Shown here: piece after piece, positions 17,595 to 26,284 of the stretch
How positions within the stretch are numbered: the first letter of the stretch is position 1
Layout of the letters: the number at the start of each line of letters is the position of its first letter
Assembly (NCBI GenBank): GCA_030447415.1
Contig: JAUJOZ010000001.1
Coordinates: 124,001 to 188,000, forward strand
Source: Thermomicrobiales bacterium
Lineage (GTDB): Bacteria; Chloroflexota; Chloroflexia; Thermomicrobiales; UBA6265
Direction of reading: 5' to 3'
Length of the DNA: 64,000 nucleotides
Translations under genes and position numbers: made by a program
Notes under the pieces: model-generated
Seen by the model: only the letters and a program-made list of their open reading frames with translations
What the model was told of the DNA's origin: nothing
The model's database searches: none

Positions 17595-18483
17595 TCAAAA
17601 ACCGGGGCGCTCCAATCCGACCACCTCCCAATCGAGGACCCGGCGTCCGTCCGCGACGGTGTAGGTGGCAAGTTGCTTCCCCTGGCGGCTGCACGTGTCT
17701 TCCGACTTGCCGGAGATTTGGGCCAGCGTGCTGAGCGGCATCCGCCACCCCTCCGACCAGCCGCGGGCGACGAGGTCGCTCGGCAGCTTCGTCTTTGGCG
17801 GCTCCGTGCGGATGACGTGGACGATGGCGCCGGCGGTCGGGGCGACGGCGCCGAGGCCGGGGTTGCGGACGACGGCGAGCTCGGTTTCCACGCCGGCAAC
17901 GCGTGCCCGCAGGACGCCGATGGTCGCCTCCTGCTCGGCGACCTGGCGCCGCAGCCGCGCGTTCTCCGCCGCAGCGCGGCCAGCTCGTCGCGGAGGTCGG
18001 CGCAGAGGTCGGTCGGTTGGTCGTTGGTTGGTCGCTCGGCCGTCTGGTCGGTTGGTTGGTCGGTCGCAGGTCGGTGGGGAACCGGTCCGATCGGCGGGCG
18101 GGGCTGGCAGTGCCGTCGAGCGCCGTCTGGATCGTGCGCTCACCGTAGGTCGTGCCGCCGCGGCGCTGGTCCCATTTGTCGCGCATCAGGCCGCCGGCGC
18201 GGAAGAGGCGGTCGAGCTGGCCGGGGTCGGTGACGCCGGCGCGGACGAGGTGGCAGCAGCAGCCGAGGTCGGCCTCGCTCTGGCTGCGGTACTCGCCGGG
18301 ATTGCCGTCGTCGTAGAGGCGGCGGAACCGGGCCGAACGGCGGGCGTGCTCGAGGATCTCCTCGTCGTCTAGGTCAAGCGAGGGCGCTGGCGTCGCGCCG
18401 TTGGGCTTGGGCTGCGGCTTCGCCACCGGCGGGAAGGTCTCGGCGTGCCACGCGGCCAGCTCCGCGCTCCGGTCCTGGATCAC
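17595..18483 (-). pseudogene. Replication-associated protein: NrS-1 polymerase-like helix-bundle domain, coiled coil and C-terminal DNA-binding-like region (frameshifted)
   Basis: GTG at 18483 begins directly after the TGA of the small upstream gene. The N-terminal part shows ILEHARRSARFRRLYDDG, SQSEADLGCCCHL and LDRLFRAGGLMRDKWDQR, which match the helix-bundle domain that follows the primase domain in NrS-1-type polymerases. A low-complexity Pro/Thr tract then disrupts the frame. Beyond it another frame gives a coiled coil (AAENARLRRQVAEQEATI) and a region (MPLSTLAQISGKSEDTCSRQ) resembling a winged helix. At least one frameshift lies near 17985. It is likely a phage or plasmid remnant. Confidence 0.6.
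18004..18075. repeat. Simple GGTCGGTTGGT-type repeat tract
   Basis: Short degenerate units of GGTC, GGTT and GGTCG alternate across about 70 bases inside the replication-associated gene. The reading frame changes in or beside this tract, which is a natural place for polymerase slippage. Confidence 0.6.
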
Positions 18484-18484
18484 G

Positions 18485-18622
18485 TCATATCCCGGCAGCG
18501 GGCGCAGACACGACGAGCGCCGGCACGCAAGGGCCGCCCACACCCGCCGCAAGGTCGCGGCGCGGCATCGGCCGGGATTCGGACGCGCGGCCACACGGCG
18601 GGCACGCCACGAGCATCGCCAT
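18485..18622 (-). CDS. Small Cys-containing protein, 45 aa
   Basis: ATG at 18622 is preceded by GGAGGTGATC, a near-perfect complement of the 16S 3' end, 9 bases upstream. The product starts MAMLVACPPCGRASESRP (one CxxC) and ends with TGA at 18485-18487. Two bases after it, the GTG of the next gene starts, so the two are translationally linked. It was missed by length cut-offs. The function is unknown; a half zinc ribbon is possible. Confidence 0.5.
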   Translation of the reverse strand: MAMLVACPPCGRASESRPMPRRDLAAGVGGPCVPALVVSAPAAGI

Positions 18623-18810
18623 GACGTGATCACCTCCGCGGGGGGGCCGGTCGGTTAGCCGATGCCGGCAAACCTGCGCCTCACCCCACCAGCGCGGCCC
18701 CTGCGGGCGTCACACACCTCGCCGTGACTTCCTTTTGCGAAGTGGATCGCGCGGGTGTAGCCTGGGCGGCATCCGAATCCGCCCTCGGCCCACTCGAGAA
18801 GGGCTGTCCC

Positions 18811-19236
18811 ATGCCGACCGCCACCGTCAGCGGCGTCCGCCTGTTCTACGCGCTCACCGGCGACGCGGAGCCGCCGCTCGCACTGCTCTTCACCTGCTGG
18901 GAGCGGGCCGGGCGTCCGGCCCACCGTCCAGGCCGGGCTGCTGGTGACGCTGCTGACGTCCACCGCGAAGGCCGGTCCTGTCACCCCGACCGTGCTGGTC
19001 ACGGACGGCCGCTGCACCCCGTCAGCGACGCGACAGTGACGATCGCGCTGCGATCGCTCGGGGCGGACGGCGGCCCGACGGCTGCCGCGCTCGCCACTGG
19101 GCCGGGCCGCTACGAGGTGGCAAACGTTCCGCTCGGGATCGCCGGACCCTGGGAGGCGAAGGTCAGCGTCGCGCAGCCAGGGGAGGCGGCCGCTAGCTTC
19201 GTGTTCACCGTTACCCTCATCGGGCCGGGTGGCTAG
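18811..19236 (+). pseudogene. Chimeric remnant: alpha/beta-hydrolase start joined to YtkA/FixH-like domain
   Basis: The first 25 residues (MPTATVSGVRLFYALTGD) are a typical alpha/beta-hydrolase N-terminus, but the fold stops there. Further on, a second frame gives LLVTLLTSTAKAGPVTPTVL and then the original frame gives VSDATVTIALRSLGADGG to AASFVFTVTLIGPGG. Together these resemble a YtkA-like copper or periplasmic immunoglobulin-type domain. A deletion fusing two genes plus a frameshift near 19013 explains this. It is probably not functional. Confidence 0.5.
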
Positions 19237-19347
19237 CGGCCTGCGCGGTTCCCACGGTCGGGGCGAAGGCGGCGGGGAACGAACGCCGGCAGGATCGTGG
19301 TCCCGGGCGGGGAGAGGAAACGCCGGCACGCGATGTAAGGAGGACGG

Positions 19348-20013
19348 ATGCCGCCTCACGACGGCGTAAGGGAACGATCCGGGCTCGTGCGGGATCGCGA
19401 GACGGAGCGCGTCCGGCGCTTCTACGACTCGGTCGCCGACAGGCACGACACGTCCATCCGCTTGTTCGAGAAGCTGCTGTTTGCGGACGGTCGGCGGTGG
19501 GTCTGCGCGCAGGCGCGCGGCGACGTCCTCGAGATCGCGGTCGGCACCGGCCGAAACTTCCCGCACTACCCGATGGACGTGCGGCTGACGGGCATCGACC
19601 TGAGCCCGGCCATGCTTGGGGTCGCCCGTGGCCGGGCCGACGAATTGGGTCGCGACGTCGATCTGAAGGTCGGTGACGCCCAGGCCCTCGACTTCCCGGA
19701 CGCGCGCTTCGACACGGTGGTCGCCACCCTCGCCCTCTGCACGATCCCCGACGACCGCCGAGTGGTGGCCGAAACCTGGCGCGTGCTGCGGCCGGGCGGG
19801 CTCTTCTTGCTGCTCGAGCACGTGCGCAGCCCGCTGCTGCCCGTGCGGCTCGTCCAGCGGCTCCTGGACCCGCTCATCGTTCGCTTCCAGGCCGACCACC
19901 TGCTGCGCGAACCGCTCCGTTACCTCGAGGCGGAGGGCTTCGTGATCGACCATCTTGAGCGCTCGAAGTGGGGCATCGTCGAGCGGCTAACGGCGCGCAA
20001 GCCGGCGTCGTAG
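19348..20013 (+). CDS. Class I SAM-dependent methyltransferase (UbiE/PmtA-like)
   Basis: 221 residues; AAGGAGGACGG precedes ATG 19348. The SAM-binding motif I is VLEIAVGTGRNFPHYP, the acidic residue after strand 2 is in TGIDLSPAMLG, and motif II/III are FDTVVATLALCTIPD and VLRPGGLFLLLEHV. The N-terminal RRFYDSVADRHD and C-terminal ERSKWGIVERL are typical of methyltransferases acting on quinones, phospholipids or similar hydrophobic substrates. The exact substrate is unknown. It stands alone between decayed genes. Confidence 0.87.
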   Translation: MPPHDGVRERSGLVRDRETERVRRFYDSVADRHDTSIRLFEKLLFADGRRWVCAQARGDVLEIAVGTGRNFPHYPMDVRLTGIDLSPAMLGVARGRADELGRDVDLKVGDAQALDFPDARFDTVVATLALCTIPDDRRVVAETWRVLRPGGLFLLLEHVRSPLLPVRLVQRLLDPLIVRFQADHLLREPLRYLEAEGFVIDHLERSKWGIVERLTARKPAS

Positions 20014-20031
20014 GCGGCCCGCCGGCAGCCG

Positions 20032-20337
20032 CTATGCTGCCGTGGGTCTGCCCACGGGGAGACGCAGGACGGATGCAGGCCGCCCCGATCGGCCGGCTGC
20101 GGGTGATGACGGGCCGCCTCCCCCGCCGAAGATCGTCGCCACCGAGCCGTCGCCCAAACCCTGCGGTGTTGCCGCGCCCGCTCCCGTCGCGTCGGCCGTC
20201 GGCGCGGCGACCGGTGTGGCGACCGACGTGTCTGGCGTCGGCGCGCCGGGGGCGGCGAGTGCCGGCACCAACGTGGGCTCGTCGTTCGGGCGGGCGCTGG
20301 CGACGCAACTGGCGAACGCGGCGACGGCGACCGGCAC
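20032..20337 (-). CDS. Possible Ala/Pro-rich exported protein (weak)
   Basis: The frame begins MPVAVAAFASCVASARPND, which could be a short lipoprotein signal, and continues with Ala/Pro/Thr-rich sequence. The overlapping frame on the other strand is equally Ala/Thr-rich, there is no ribosome binding site and no domain. Coding status is doubtful. Confidence 0.22.
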   Translation of the reverse strand: MPVAVAAFASCVASARPNDEPTLVPALAAPGAPTPDTSVATPVAAPTADATGAGAATPQGLGDGSVATIFGGGGGPSSPAAGRSGRPASVLRLPVGRPTAA

Positions 20338-20400
20338 GGCTGTCGTCGGTATCGTCTCGCGTATGGACGCAGGGGCCGGGGACTCCCGGGGTGGGAGTGG

Positions 20401-20952
20401 TCATCGCCGTGCTCCGTAGGCGACGTCGGTGCGGGCATCGAGCGGGATCGTCCGCGCCCAAGCGTCAAGCGCGTCCTGCGTTGTGCCGTCGGTCGCCGCC
20501 GTCAGGAGCTTCTGGATGAAGTCGTCACGCAGCAACCCGTGCCGATCCCTATCCCGCAACTTGCCGGGTAGTTCTTCATCACCACAGGAGGTACCCCCCT
20601 CTGTGGTCTCGTCTATAGACCCGGCATCTTGCGGGATAGGGGCATGGGCAACGGTGACGACGTTCGTCGTCCCGACCTGCTGCTCGTGCTCCTCGATGGG
20701 GCGGTGGCAGGTGGCGCACTCGTAGGTCGTCTGCTTGACGTAGCGGGTGCGCTTAAGGACGCCGGCGGTCGGGTGGTTGGGGCAGACGCCGCGGTCGGGA
20801 GCGCCCCCGTGCTGCGTCTTCTCCTTGGGCGCCGCAACGGCGAGGACCTGGGCGAGGGCGGCTCGGTCGGTCAGGGGGCGAGCCCAGACCTCCTTGTGCG
20901 GCGTCAGGATTTCGCCCGTTTCGGGGTCGACGCCCTTGACGTACCCCAGCAC
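20401..20952 (-). CDS. Hypothetical protein with zinc-ribbon-like cysteines
   Basis: 184 residues from GTG at 20952, 10 bases after the stop of the PPOX gene. The sequence is well balanced and low in Arg, unlike the noise frames. GVCPNHPTAGVL and YECATCHRPIEEHEQ give a C-x2-H ... C-x2-C-H set suited to zinc. The C-terminus is helical (LLRDDFIQKLLTAATDGT). I do not recognise the family. In frame it fuses with the frameshifted end of the PPOX gene, which would mislead a gene caller into one long protein. Confidence 0.5.
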   Translation of the reverse strand: MLGYVKGVDPETGEILTPHKEVWARPLTDRAALAQVLAVAAPKEKTQHGGAPDRGVCPNHPTAGVLKRTRYVKQTTYECATCHRPIEEHEQQVGTTNVVTVAHAPIPQDAGSIDETTEGGTSCGDEELPGKLRDRDRHGLLRDDFIQKLLTAATDGTTQDALDAWARTIPLDARTDVAYGARR

Positions 20953-20962
20953 CGACCGGGCC

Positions 20963-21369
20963 TCAGGCCTCGTCCAGAGGGTAGAGCCGATCGACCGTGA
21001 TGGCGAGGACGACCCGTCCGTCGCGCACCATCGCGTCGTCGAACTCGTCCCAGTTGGGGTGCGGCGTGCCGGTGACGCCGACGTACACGTGGCGCAGGAG
21101 GGGAGCACCTCCTCCTCGATGATCCGGCCGGTCCCCTCCACGACAACGTACTCGTACCAGTTGTCGCCGACGACCGTCATCGAGACGCGCGGATCTCGCT
21201 GCACGTTGCGTGTCTTGGCTAGGTCCCGGGTGACCGAGATCTTGACCTGGCCGTCGGCGTCGACCATGTAGGACACGTTCGACAATTGGGGTCGCCCGTC
21301 CCGCTTCAGCGTGGCGAGCACCCCGCGGTGGTTGCCGCGGAGATAGCGCAGCGCCTCCTGTCGGTTCAT
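20963..21369 (-). pseudogene. PPOX-class F420/flavin-dependent oxidoreductase, single frameshift
   Basis: The first frame gives MNRQEALRYLRGNHRGVLAT and KISVTRDLAKTRNVQRDP to VVEGTGRIIEEEV, the split-barrel N-terminus. Near 21108 the frame shifts; the other frame completes the domain with LLRHVYVGVTGTPHPNWDEF and VVLAITVDRLYPLDEA, ending at TGA 20963-20965. One inserted or missing base in the CCCC run explains it. If the base is an error, this is an intact F420-binding-type enzyme of about 135 residues. Confidence 0.7.
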
Positions 21370-21738
21370 CGAGTCCTCCGGCTCGGCGATTCGTCGGTCC
21401 CGGACCGGTCCGACGTCCTCGCCAGACTCAGCCCGCCTGAATCCGATGCTGCCTCGAGCCGTCCCGGCGTGGCACGGGCGTTTCCACGTTCCAGAAGATT
21501 GGGGACGACGCCGGTTGTCACTCTCCGCACCTCCTCGCGATCTCCATCGTCGTCGGCGTCAGCGCGTCGTCCCTCTCTATCGTCTGCTTCGTGTGGTCCG
21601 GCGTCGCGGAGGATCGAGCCGAAGCGCCAGCGTTCGCCAATCTTCCAGCGCCGATAGAAGTCCTGGATGGCGCCGGGCGGCGGCCCCGCTCGCCGTGCTC
21701 ACGGTCGATCCTGGACAGGCCGGGGAGCCGTCCCCCGC
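21370..21738. other. Gap with no assigned gene
   Basis: About 370 bases between the PPOX start and the small acidic gene. One minus-strand frame without a start codon contains AIQDFYRRWKIGERWRFGS, which looks protein-like and may be a broken gene. I cannot assign it. Confidence 0.4.
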
Positions 21739-21861
21739 CTAGAACCAGAGATCGGCCGGCAGCGTGTCGTCCAGGTCGTCGTCCTCGTCGTCGGGGTCGG
21801 CGACGGACTCCTCTTCGGGGGTGAGGGAGTGGCGGTGCTCGGCGAGGTCGCCTAGGGGCAT
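21739..21861 (-). CDS. Small acidic protein, 40 aa
   Basis: ATG 21861 is preceded by CGGAGG with a 5-base gap. The product MPLGDLAEHRHSLTPEEE continues into an Asp-rich run and ends LPADLWF. The strong ribosome binding site and non-random composition support a real gene. The function is unknown; a regulator or chaperone-like role is only a guess. Confidence 0.6.
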   Translation of the reverse strand: MPLGDLAEHRHSLTPEEESVADPDDEDDDLDDTLPADLWF

Positions 21862-22002
21862 GGTTGCCTCCGGAGTTTCCCGAGAGTCACGATACCACGC
21901 ACCAATGCCGGCGGGCTTTATGATTGCGCGCGCTGCGGCGGATGGCGCCGGAGGCGGGGCATACCCGCGGGCGGCATGGTGCGACGTCGAGGTGCCGAGG
22001 AC

Positions 22003-22359
22003 ATGAAGCTGATCCGACAGGACGAGGCGGCGTCGCTCCCCAGCCGGTCCCCGATCTTCGAAGGAGACGTGCGGACTCAGAACCTGGTCTCCGAAGGCGA
22101 TGCCCCGCTGCTGCGCGTGACGTCCGTCACCTTCCACGACGGCGCACGGAACCGGCTGCACCACCATTCGACCGAGCAGGTGCTGGTCGTCACCAACGGC
22201 CGCGGCATCGTCGCCACCGAGCAGCAGGAGTTCCGCGTCGGGCCCGGCGATGTCGTCCTCATCCCCGCTGGTGAGCGGCACTGGCACGGCGCGGAGCCAG
22301 GCCAGAACCTCACCCACCTCTCGATCCTTACTCCCGGTCAGATGACCATTGACGCCTGA
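22003..22359 (+). CDS. Cupin-domain protein
   Basis: 118 residues. Motif 1 is RNRLHHHSTEQVLVVTNGRG, with two His and a Glu as metal ligands; motif 2 is PGDVVLIPAGERHWHGAE, with the third His. The whole protein is one conserved beta-barrel (cupin_2 type). ATG 22003 was chosen over an upstream Arg-rich extension. It may sense or isomerise a small compound; no neighbouring pathway indicates which. Confidence 0.87.
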   Translation: MKLIRQDEAASLPSRSPIFEGDVRTQNLVSEGDAPLLRVTSVTFHDGARNRLHHHSTEQVLVVTNGRGIVATEQQEFRVGPGDVVLIPAGERHWHGAEPGQNLTHLSILTPGQMTIDA

Positions 22360-22592
22360 GCGCCTGCCGGTTACCGGGTGCTGAGGGCCACGGCGGCCGC
22401 GCTAGTCGCTGCACTGACCGACGTCTACAAGCAGAGGACGCAGGCGACAACTCGGCACTTGCCTCGTAGCCCCCGTTGTCTCGGCCGCCGCCGTGTGCCA
22501 GAATAGGAGCGTCCCCGCTCGATCTGCGAGTCCCCGCCAGGCGAGGCGCCCCCTGCCGCCGGATGCGGTGCGTGGCGCAACCCGAGGTGGGG

Positions 22593-23639
22593 ATGGTCGG
22601 CGAGCCGCCCGCGCACGCAGAGCCGAGCCGGACGGATGCGGGGCCAACCGGCATCGCCGTCGCCTCCGTCCAGCTAACGCCGCGCCAACCCGCACTGCCA
22701 CCGCTGCGCGACGTGATGCGCCCCTCGCTACCCGACGGCGACGGATTCGCTCACCCGGCGGAGCGCCACTTTTCTCGCCTCCTGAGCTATTACCGCATCC
22801 GTTGGGTCTACGAGCCGACGACCTTTTGCCTTGCCCGGGCCGCCGATGGGCGCCCCGCCGAGCAGTTCACCCCAGACTTCTACCTCCCCGACCAGCGGCT
22901 GTACATCGAGCTGACCACCATGCGTCAGCGCCTCGTCACTCGCAAAAACCGCAAGCTGCGCCGGTTGCGTGAGCTGTACCCCAACGTCCGCATCAAGCTG
23001 CTCTACCGCCGGGATTACCAGCGCCTCCTCGATGCCTACCGGGGCGCTGACCCTCCCCCTCCTGGCCGGGTCGGGCGGGTGCTCTTTGGCGAGGACGAGA
23101 TCCGGGCACGGGCGGCCGAGCTCGCGTCGGTGATCGCCGCGGATCAGGCTGGCGTGGCGACGGCAGAGGGGGACCGCGCCGCGCCGCTCCTCGTCCTGGG
23201 CGTGGGGCGCGGATCAGAGGTGTTCGTGCAGACGCTGGCGCCTCTGCTGGCGGCGAACGGGCTCCCCGTGGAAATTGACCGCGTGGTCTTGTCGCGCTAC
23301 CGGGGGTCGACCGGGACGCGGCGGGTCCGCGTCCGGCGCGGTCCATCGGCGGCGCTGGCGGGGCGGCGCGTCCTTCTCGTCGAGGAGGTCGTCAGTACCG
23401 GGCTCAGCCTGGAGTACCTCTGTCGCTGGTTGCGGCGGCGGCAAGTCGCCGGGGTGGACGTCTGCGCCCTGCTCGACCGGAGCACCGCCCGCCTGGTCGA
23501 TGTCCCCGTGCGGTACGCCGGATTCCCGGCTCCCGACGAATTGCTCGTCGGCTTCGGCCTTTCCCTGCGTCGCCAGTTCCGCGAGTTGCCCTTTATCGCC
23601 GCGTTCGAGAGGGTCGATCCGGTACCCGACCCAGCATAA
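22593..23639 (+). CDS. Hypoxanthine phosphoribosyltransferase-like enzyme with N-terminal PD-(D/E)XK-like domain
   Basis: The C-terminal half (about residues 165-345) follows HPRT: LLVLGVGRGSEVFVQTLAPL, VVLSRYRGSTGTRRVRV, the PRPP loop VLLVEEVVSTGLSLEYL, then DVCALLDRSTARLVDVPVRY and ELLVGFGL. The N-terminal half holds FTPDFYLPDQRLYIELT followed by KNRKLRRLRELYPNVRIKLL, with the spacing of restriction-fold or phage endonuclease-like proteins (D, E-x-T, K). The combination is unusual. ATG 22593 was chosen with CGAGGTGGGG upstream; the earlier frame from 22476 is noise-like. It could salvage purines; the added domain may bind nucleic acid. Confidence 0.8.
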   Translation: MVGEPPAHAEPSRTDAGPTGIAVASVQLTPRQPALPPLRDVMRPSLPDGDGFAHPAERHFSRLLSYYRIRWVYEPTTFCLARAADGRPAEQFTPDFYLPDQRLYIELTTMRQRLVTRKNRKLRRLRELYPNVRIKLLYRRDYQRLLDAYRGADPPPPGRVGRVLFGEDEIRARAAELASVIAADQAGVATAEGDRAAPLLVLGVGRGSEVFVQTLAPLLAANGLPVEIDRVVLSRYRGSTGTRRVRVRRGPSAALAGRRVLLVEEVVSTGLSLEYLCRWLRRRQVAGVDVCALLDRSTARLVDVPVRYAGFPAPDELLVGFGLSLRRQFRELPFIAAFERVDPVPDPA

Positions 23640-24875
23640 CGGCGTCGCTTTCTTGACGTCTGGACGGTGGCCGCCGGTCGGCCCAACGGTCCCGCGACGG
23701 AGTGGCCGGTGCGGCACGTGAGCCCGGCGACCAACGGTTCCCTGGGACGGACCCGCGAAACGACAGGCCCGGTTAAACCGAGAAGGCGGCCTCGTGGCCG
23801 CCCGCTCGGTGCTCGTGCTCGGGATCCGGAAGGGGGGTCCAGGGGTTCGTAGTGACTCCAGATGTCTGGCCGCTGCCCCGGTGGAGCCGGATGGGACTGG
23901 CGGCGTGCATGCGCTCAGGGCGCACGATAGGGGCGGATCCGAGCAACCTTTGATCGTTCTGGGAGGGGGCCAGCGGCCCGTGTCCTCGCGCCTTCCATGG
24001 AGCAAGTCGCGTGCCACGGCGGTCCCATCAGCACTTTCCTTGTTGCGGTCCGAGCACGGGATCACGGCGGATGGAGGAGGCGGCACCCGTCTGGCCCAGC
24101 GGCCTCCTCGGGCAACGGGCCGACTTTTTCCCTGCGTCGACGGCGAGGCGGAGCCTTCCACGGTCAAGCGGTGCCCCGGCCCCAGTGAATGGTGCGGCTC
24201 GTCGCGAAGTCAGCGCCGTCATAGCGCCGGGCCGGCGGCGGCAAAGCCGCCTCCTGCCGCCTCGTGGCATCCTTGCGCGCGCGCCCGTGGGCCGACACAA
24301 GCCAAGGCTCGTGGTGGCCGACTCCGGTCCGCGAGGAGAACCTATGCACCGAACCGCCCGCTACGACGAGCGGTATTGAACACAATCGCTCGGTCGTGCT
24401 GCGCTGGACCGATCGCGATCAGTTGTCGCTCCCCGTTGCTAATCAGGGCGTGTCTGCAAACTGCCCGTCTGTCTCCGGTCATGACGGAGATGATGGGACT
24501 CAGACCACAGACACGCGAGACGGCCAGCAGGGATGATGAGACGCCCGCCGCTCCAGTGCGAGCACGCACCCTCGCTCCCTTTGGACGCTGGCCTCCAACA
24601 CGGGCGCCCGCCCCGGCTCCTCCCGTGGCTTCCGGCGACCGACGACCACTTCGCGATCGTCCGCTCGTCCGCGGGAGAGACCGCTGGCAGGTGCCGTCCG
24701 GCCGGACGACCGTCAATCCCTGTGCCCGCTAACGGCCGTCCGCCATCGGCCTCGGCACTGCCCCGGGCTCTGCCTCTCCGCGCACCGCCGCGCACGGCGC
24801 CCACCAGTACTGTAGGATGCGCTGCTCAGCCGCCACGTCGCCGGCCGGCCCGTCGGTCGTGAGGAGGTCCTCGCC
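23640..24875. other. Long region without a supportable gene
   Basis: About 1.2 kb. Open frames on both strands are long only because of high GC and lack ribosome binding sites or domains. A hairpin at 23777-23810 (ACCGAG...CTCGGT enclosing GGCGGCC-TCGT-GGCCGCC) may terminate the HPRT-like transcript 140 bases after its stop. The part 24260-24500 may be a decayed transposase but shows no clear motif. Confidence 0.5.
23777..23810 (+). terminator. Two-part hairpin downstream of the HPRT-like gene
   Basis: The outer arms ACCGAG and CTCGGT enclose an inner GGCGGCC / GGCCGCC stem closed by a TCGT tetraloop. It is very stable, but has no T-run afterwards and lies 137 bases past the stop. Confidence 0.35.
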
Positions 24876-25490
24876 ATGCGTCGCGCTGCAGTCCTCGGTT
24901 CGCTCCTCGTCGCCCTGCTCGTCGGCCTCGTCGCCATTGGCGCGGTCGCCCAGGAGGCCACGCCCATCGTCGGCGGCGCCCAGACCCAGGACGCCACCCC
25001 GACCGTGGGCGACGTCACCCTGGAGGTCCTTGCCGTGGCGCCACCGGCGCCCGGCCAAGCCCTGACGCTGCTCCGCCTCGTCCTGGCGCCCGGGGCCAGC
25101 CTCCCGCTGCACACCAACCCTGGGACGACCGCGCTCTACGTCGACGCTGGAGCCCTCGGGGTGACGGCGCTGACGGGGGTGGCCGAGGTGACGCGGGTGC
25201 AGACCCCCGGCACCCCGGGCGCCCTGCCTCCGGCGACCCCCGGTGCCGACGCGACGCCGCCAGCCGCGGCGGTGGTGGAGACGGCGGCGCTGGTGCTCGG
25301 CGCCGAGACGGTCCTGGGGCCCGGCGACGCGGTGGCCTTCGGGCCCGACCTGGTCCACGGGCTGCGCAACGCCGGCACCGGGCCGGCCATCGTCCTGCTG
25401 ACGGGGGTCTACGCCGACGACGAGGCGCCGTTCCAGTTCGTGGAGCTGCCGGCCGACGGTACCCCGACCACCGGCACGCCGACGCCGTAG
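24876..25490 (+). CDS. Secreted cupin-domain protein
   Basis: 204 residues with a signal peptide (GSLLVALLVGLVAIGAVAQE) and GAGGAGG 9 bases before the ATG. The mature part has cupin features: LAPGASLPLHTNPGTTALYV (motif 1, one His) and GPGDAVAFGPDLVHGLRNAG (motif 2, one His). A Pro/Thr/Ala insert of about 30 residues separates them. The C-terminus is Thr/Pro-rich, as in the neighbouring SodC. It probably acts outside the membrane; its ligand is unknown. Confidence 0.75.
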   Translation: MRRAAVLGSLLVALLVGLVAIGAVAQEATPIVGGAQTQDATPTVGDVTLEVLAVAPPAPGQALTLLRLVLAPGASLPLHTNPGTTALYVDAGALGVTALTGVAEVTRVQTPGTPGALPPATPGADATPPAAAVVETAALVLGAETVLGPGDAVAFGPDLVHGLRNAGTGPAIVLLTGVYADDEAPFQFVELPADGTPTTGTPTP

Positions 25491-25697
25491 CCGGGCGCCA
25501 CCCAGTCTGAGAGGAGGCAGGAGCGGCCGGCATTGCCGACGACTCGTGCGACAACCTCGCCGCCATCCCATCGAGCGTTGCCGCGCGCTGAGGCCTCGGT
25601 GACCACGGCTTGGCGGGGTGACACGGACCGATTAGCGGCGAGAAGGGTCAGCGCTGGCGCTCGCAGAACCGCCACCGCGGCGCGTCGGCGGCACGGC

Positions 25698-25883
25698 TCA
25701 GCGGTTGACGTTGACGCTGAGGTTGCCGGTGAGCCAGAGCACCAGCAGGACGATCAGGATCACGCCCGCCGGCGAGAGGCCGGCGGCCCCATAGCGATCG
25801 TAGCCCCAGCCGCCGCCGGCCAGGAGCAGCACCAGCAAGACGATCAGCACGAGCGTCAGCACCGACACCGGGGTCTCCTCCAT
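25698..25883 (-). CDS. Small two-helix membrane protein (DUF3309-like)
   Basis: 61 residues. Two hydrophobic helices (VLTLVLIVLLVLLLAGGG and GVILIVLLVLWLTG) flank a short WGYDRYG loop, matching the small DUF3309-type membrane proteins. The function of that family is unknown. It lies 41 bases downstream of the small PRC-barrel-like gene on the same strand, so the two may be stress-induced together. Confidence 0.7.
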   Translation of the reverse strand: MEETPVSVLTLVLIVLLVLLLAGGGWGYDRYGAAGLSPAGVILIVLLVLWLTGNLSVNVNR

Positions 25884-25923
25884 AGCAGCCGGCTGCGGGC
25901 CGAGCCGGCCCAGCCTAGCCGGC

Positions 25924-26166
25924 TCAGCCCGCGCCCTCGAGGGCGTCCTTGGTCACGTCCAGGTAGATCGTCCCGTCCTCGTAGTTGCAGACGGCGCTGA
26001 TCGGCACGGTCAGGTCCTGCTTACGGAGCAGCCCCTTCTCCACCACGAGGTGGGTCGGGGCCGCCGCGTCGGGGAGGAGGGCCGTCACCTTACCGAGGTC
26101 GGCATCATCAGCCGAGTAGACCTTGTCGCCCTCCTTGAAGCGCCACTGATGGATGGTGGGGTCCAT
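25924..26166 (-). CDS. DUF2171/PRC-barrel-like small protein
   Basis: 80 residues from ATG 26166 with GAGGAGG 6 bases upstream. The product has FKEGDKVYSADDADLGKVTAL, THLVVEKGLL and LTVPISAVCNYEDGTIYLDV, the pattern of short PRC-barrel-type (DUF2171) proteins. These are soluble beta-barrels of unknown role, often stress related. It belongs to the same minus-strand group as the DUF3309-like gene and the small membrane protein upstream. Confidence 0.72.
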   Translation of the reverse strand: MDPTIHQWRFKEGDKVYSADDADLGKVTALLPDAAAPTHLVVEKGLLRKQDLTVPISAVCNYEDGTIYLDVTKDALEGAG

Positions 26167-26284
26167 GGTCGACCTCCTCTGCGGCAGCGGGGCGGTGGAT
26201 GCGTCGGGGGCGCGCGGCGCGCCCTCGGCCAAGCCGCTGCAGGATACCCTGCATCTCCCCCGCCGGGAAGGCGCGCAGCGTCCG

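Noticed and set aside
23214-24732. Frames of 317 and 312 codons after the HPRT-like gene
   Set aside because: Composition typical of GC-rich noise (Arg, Pro, Ser), no domain, and one is antisense to the HPRT-like gene end.
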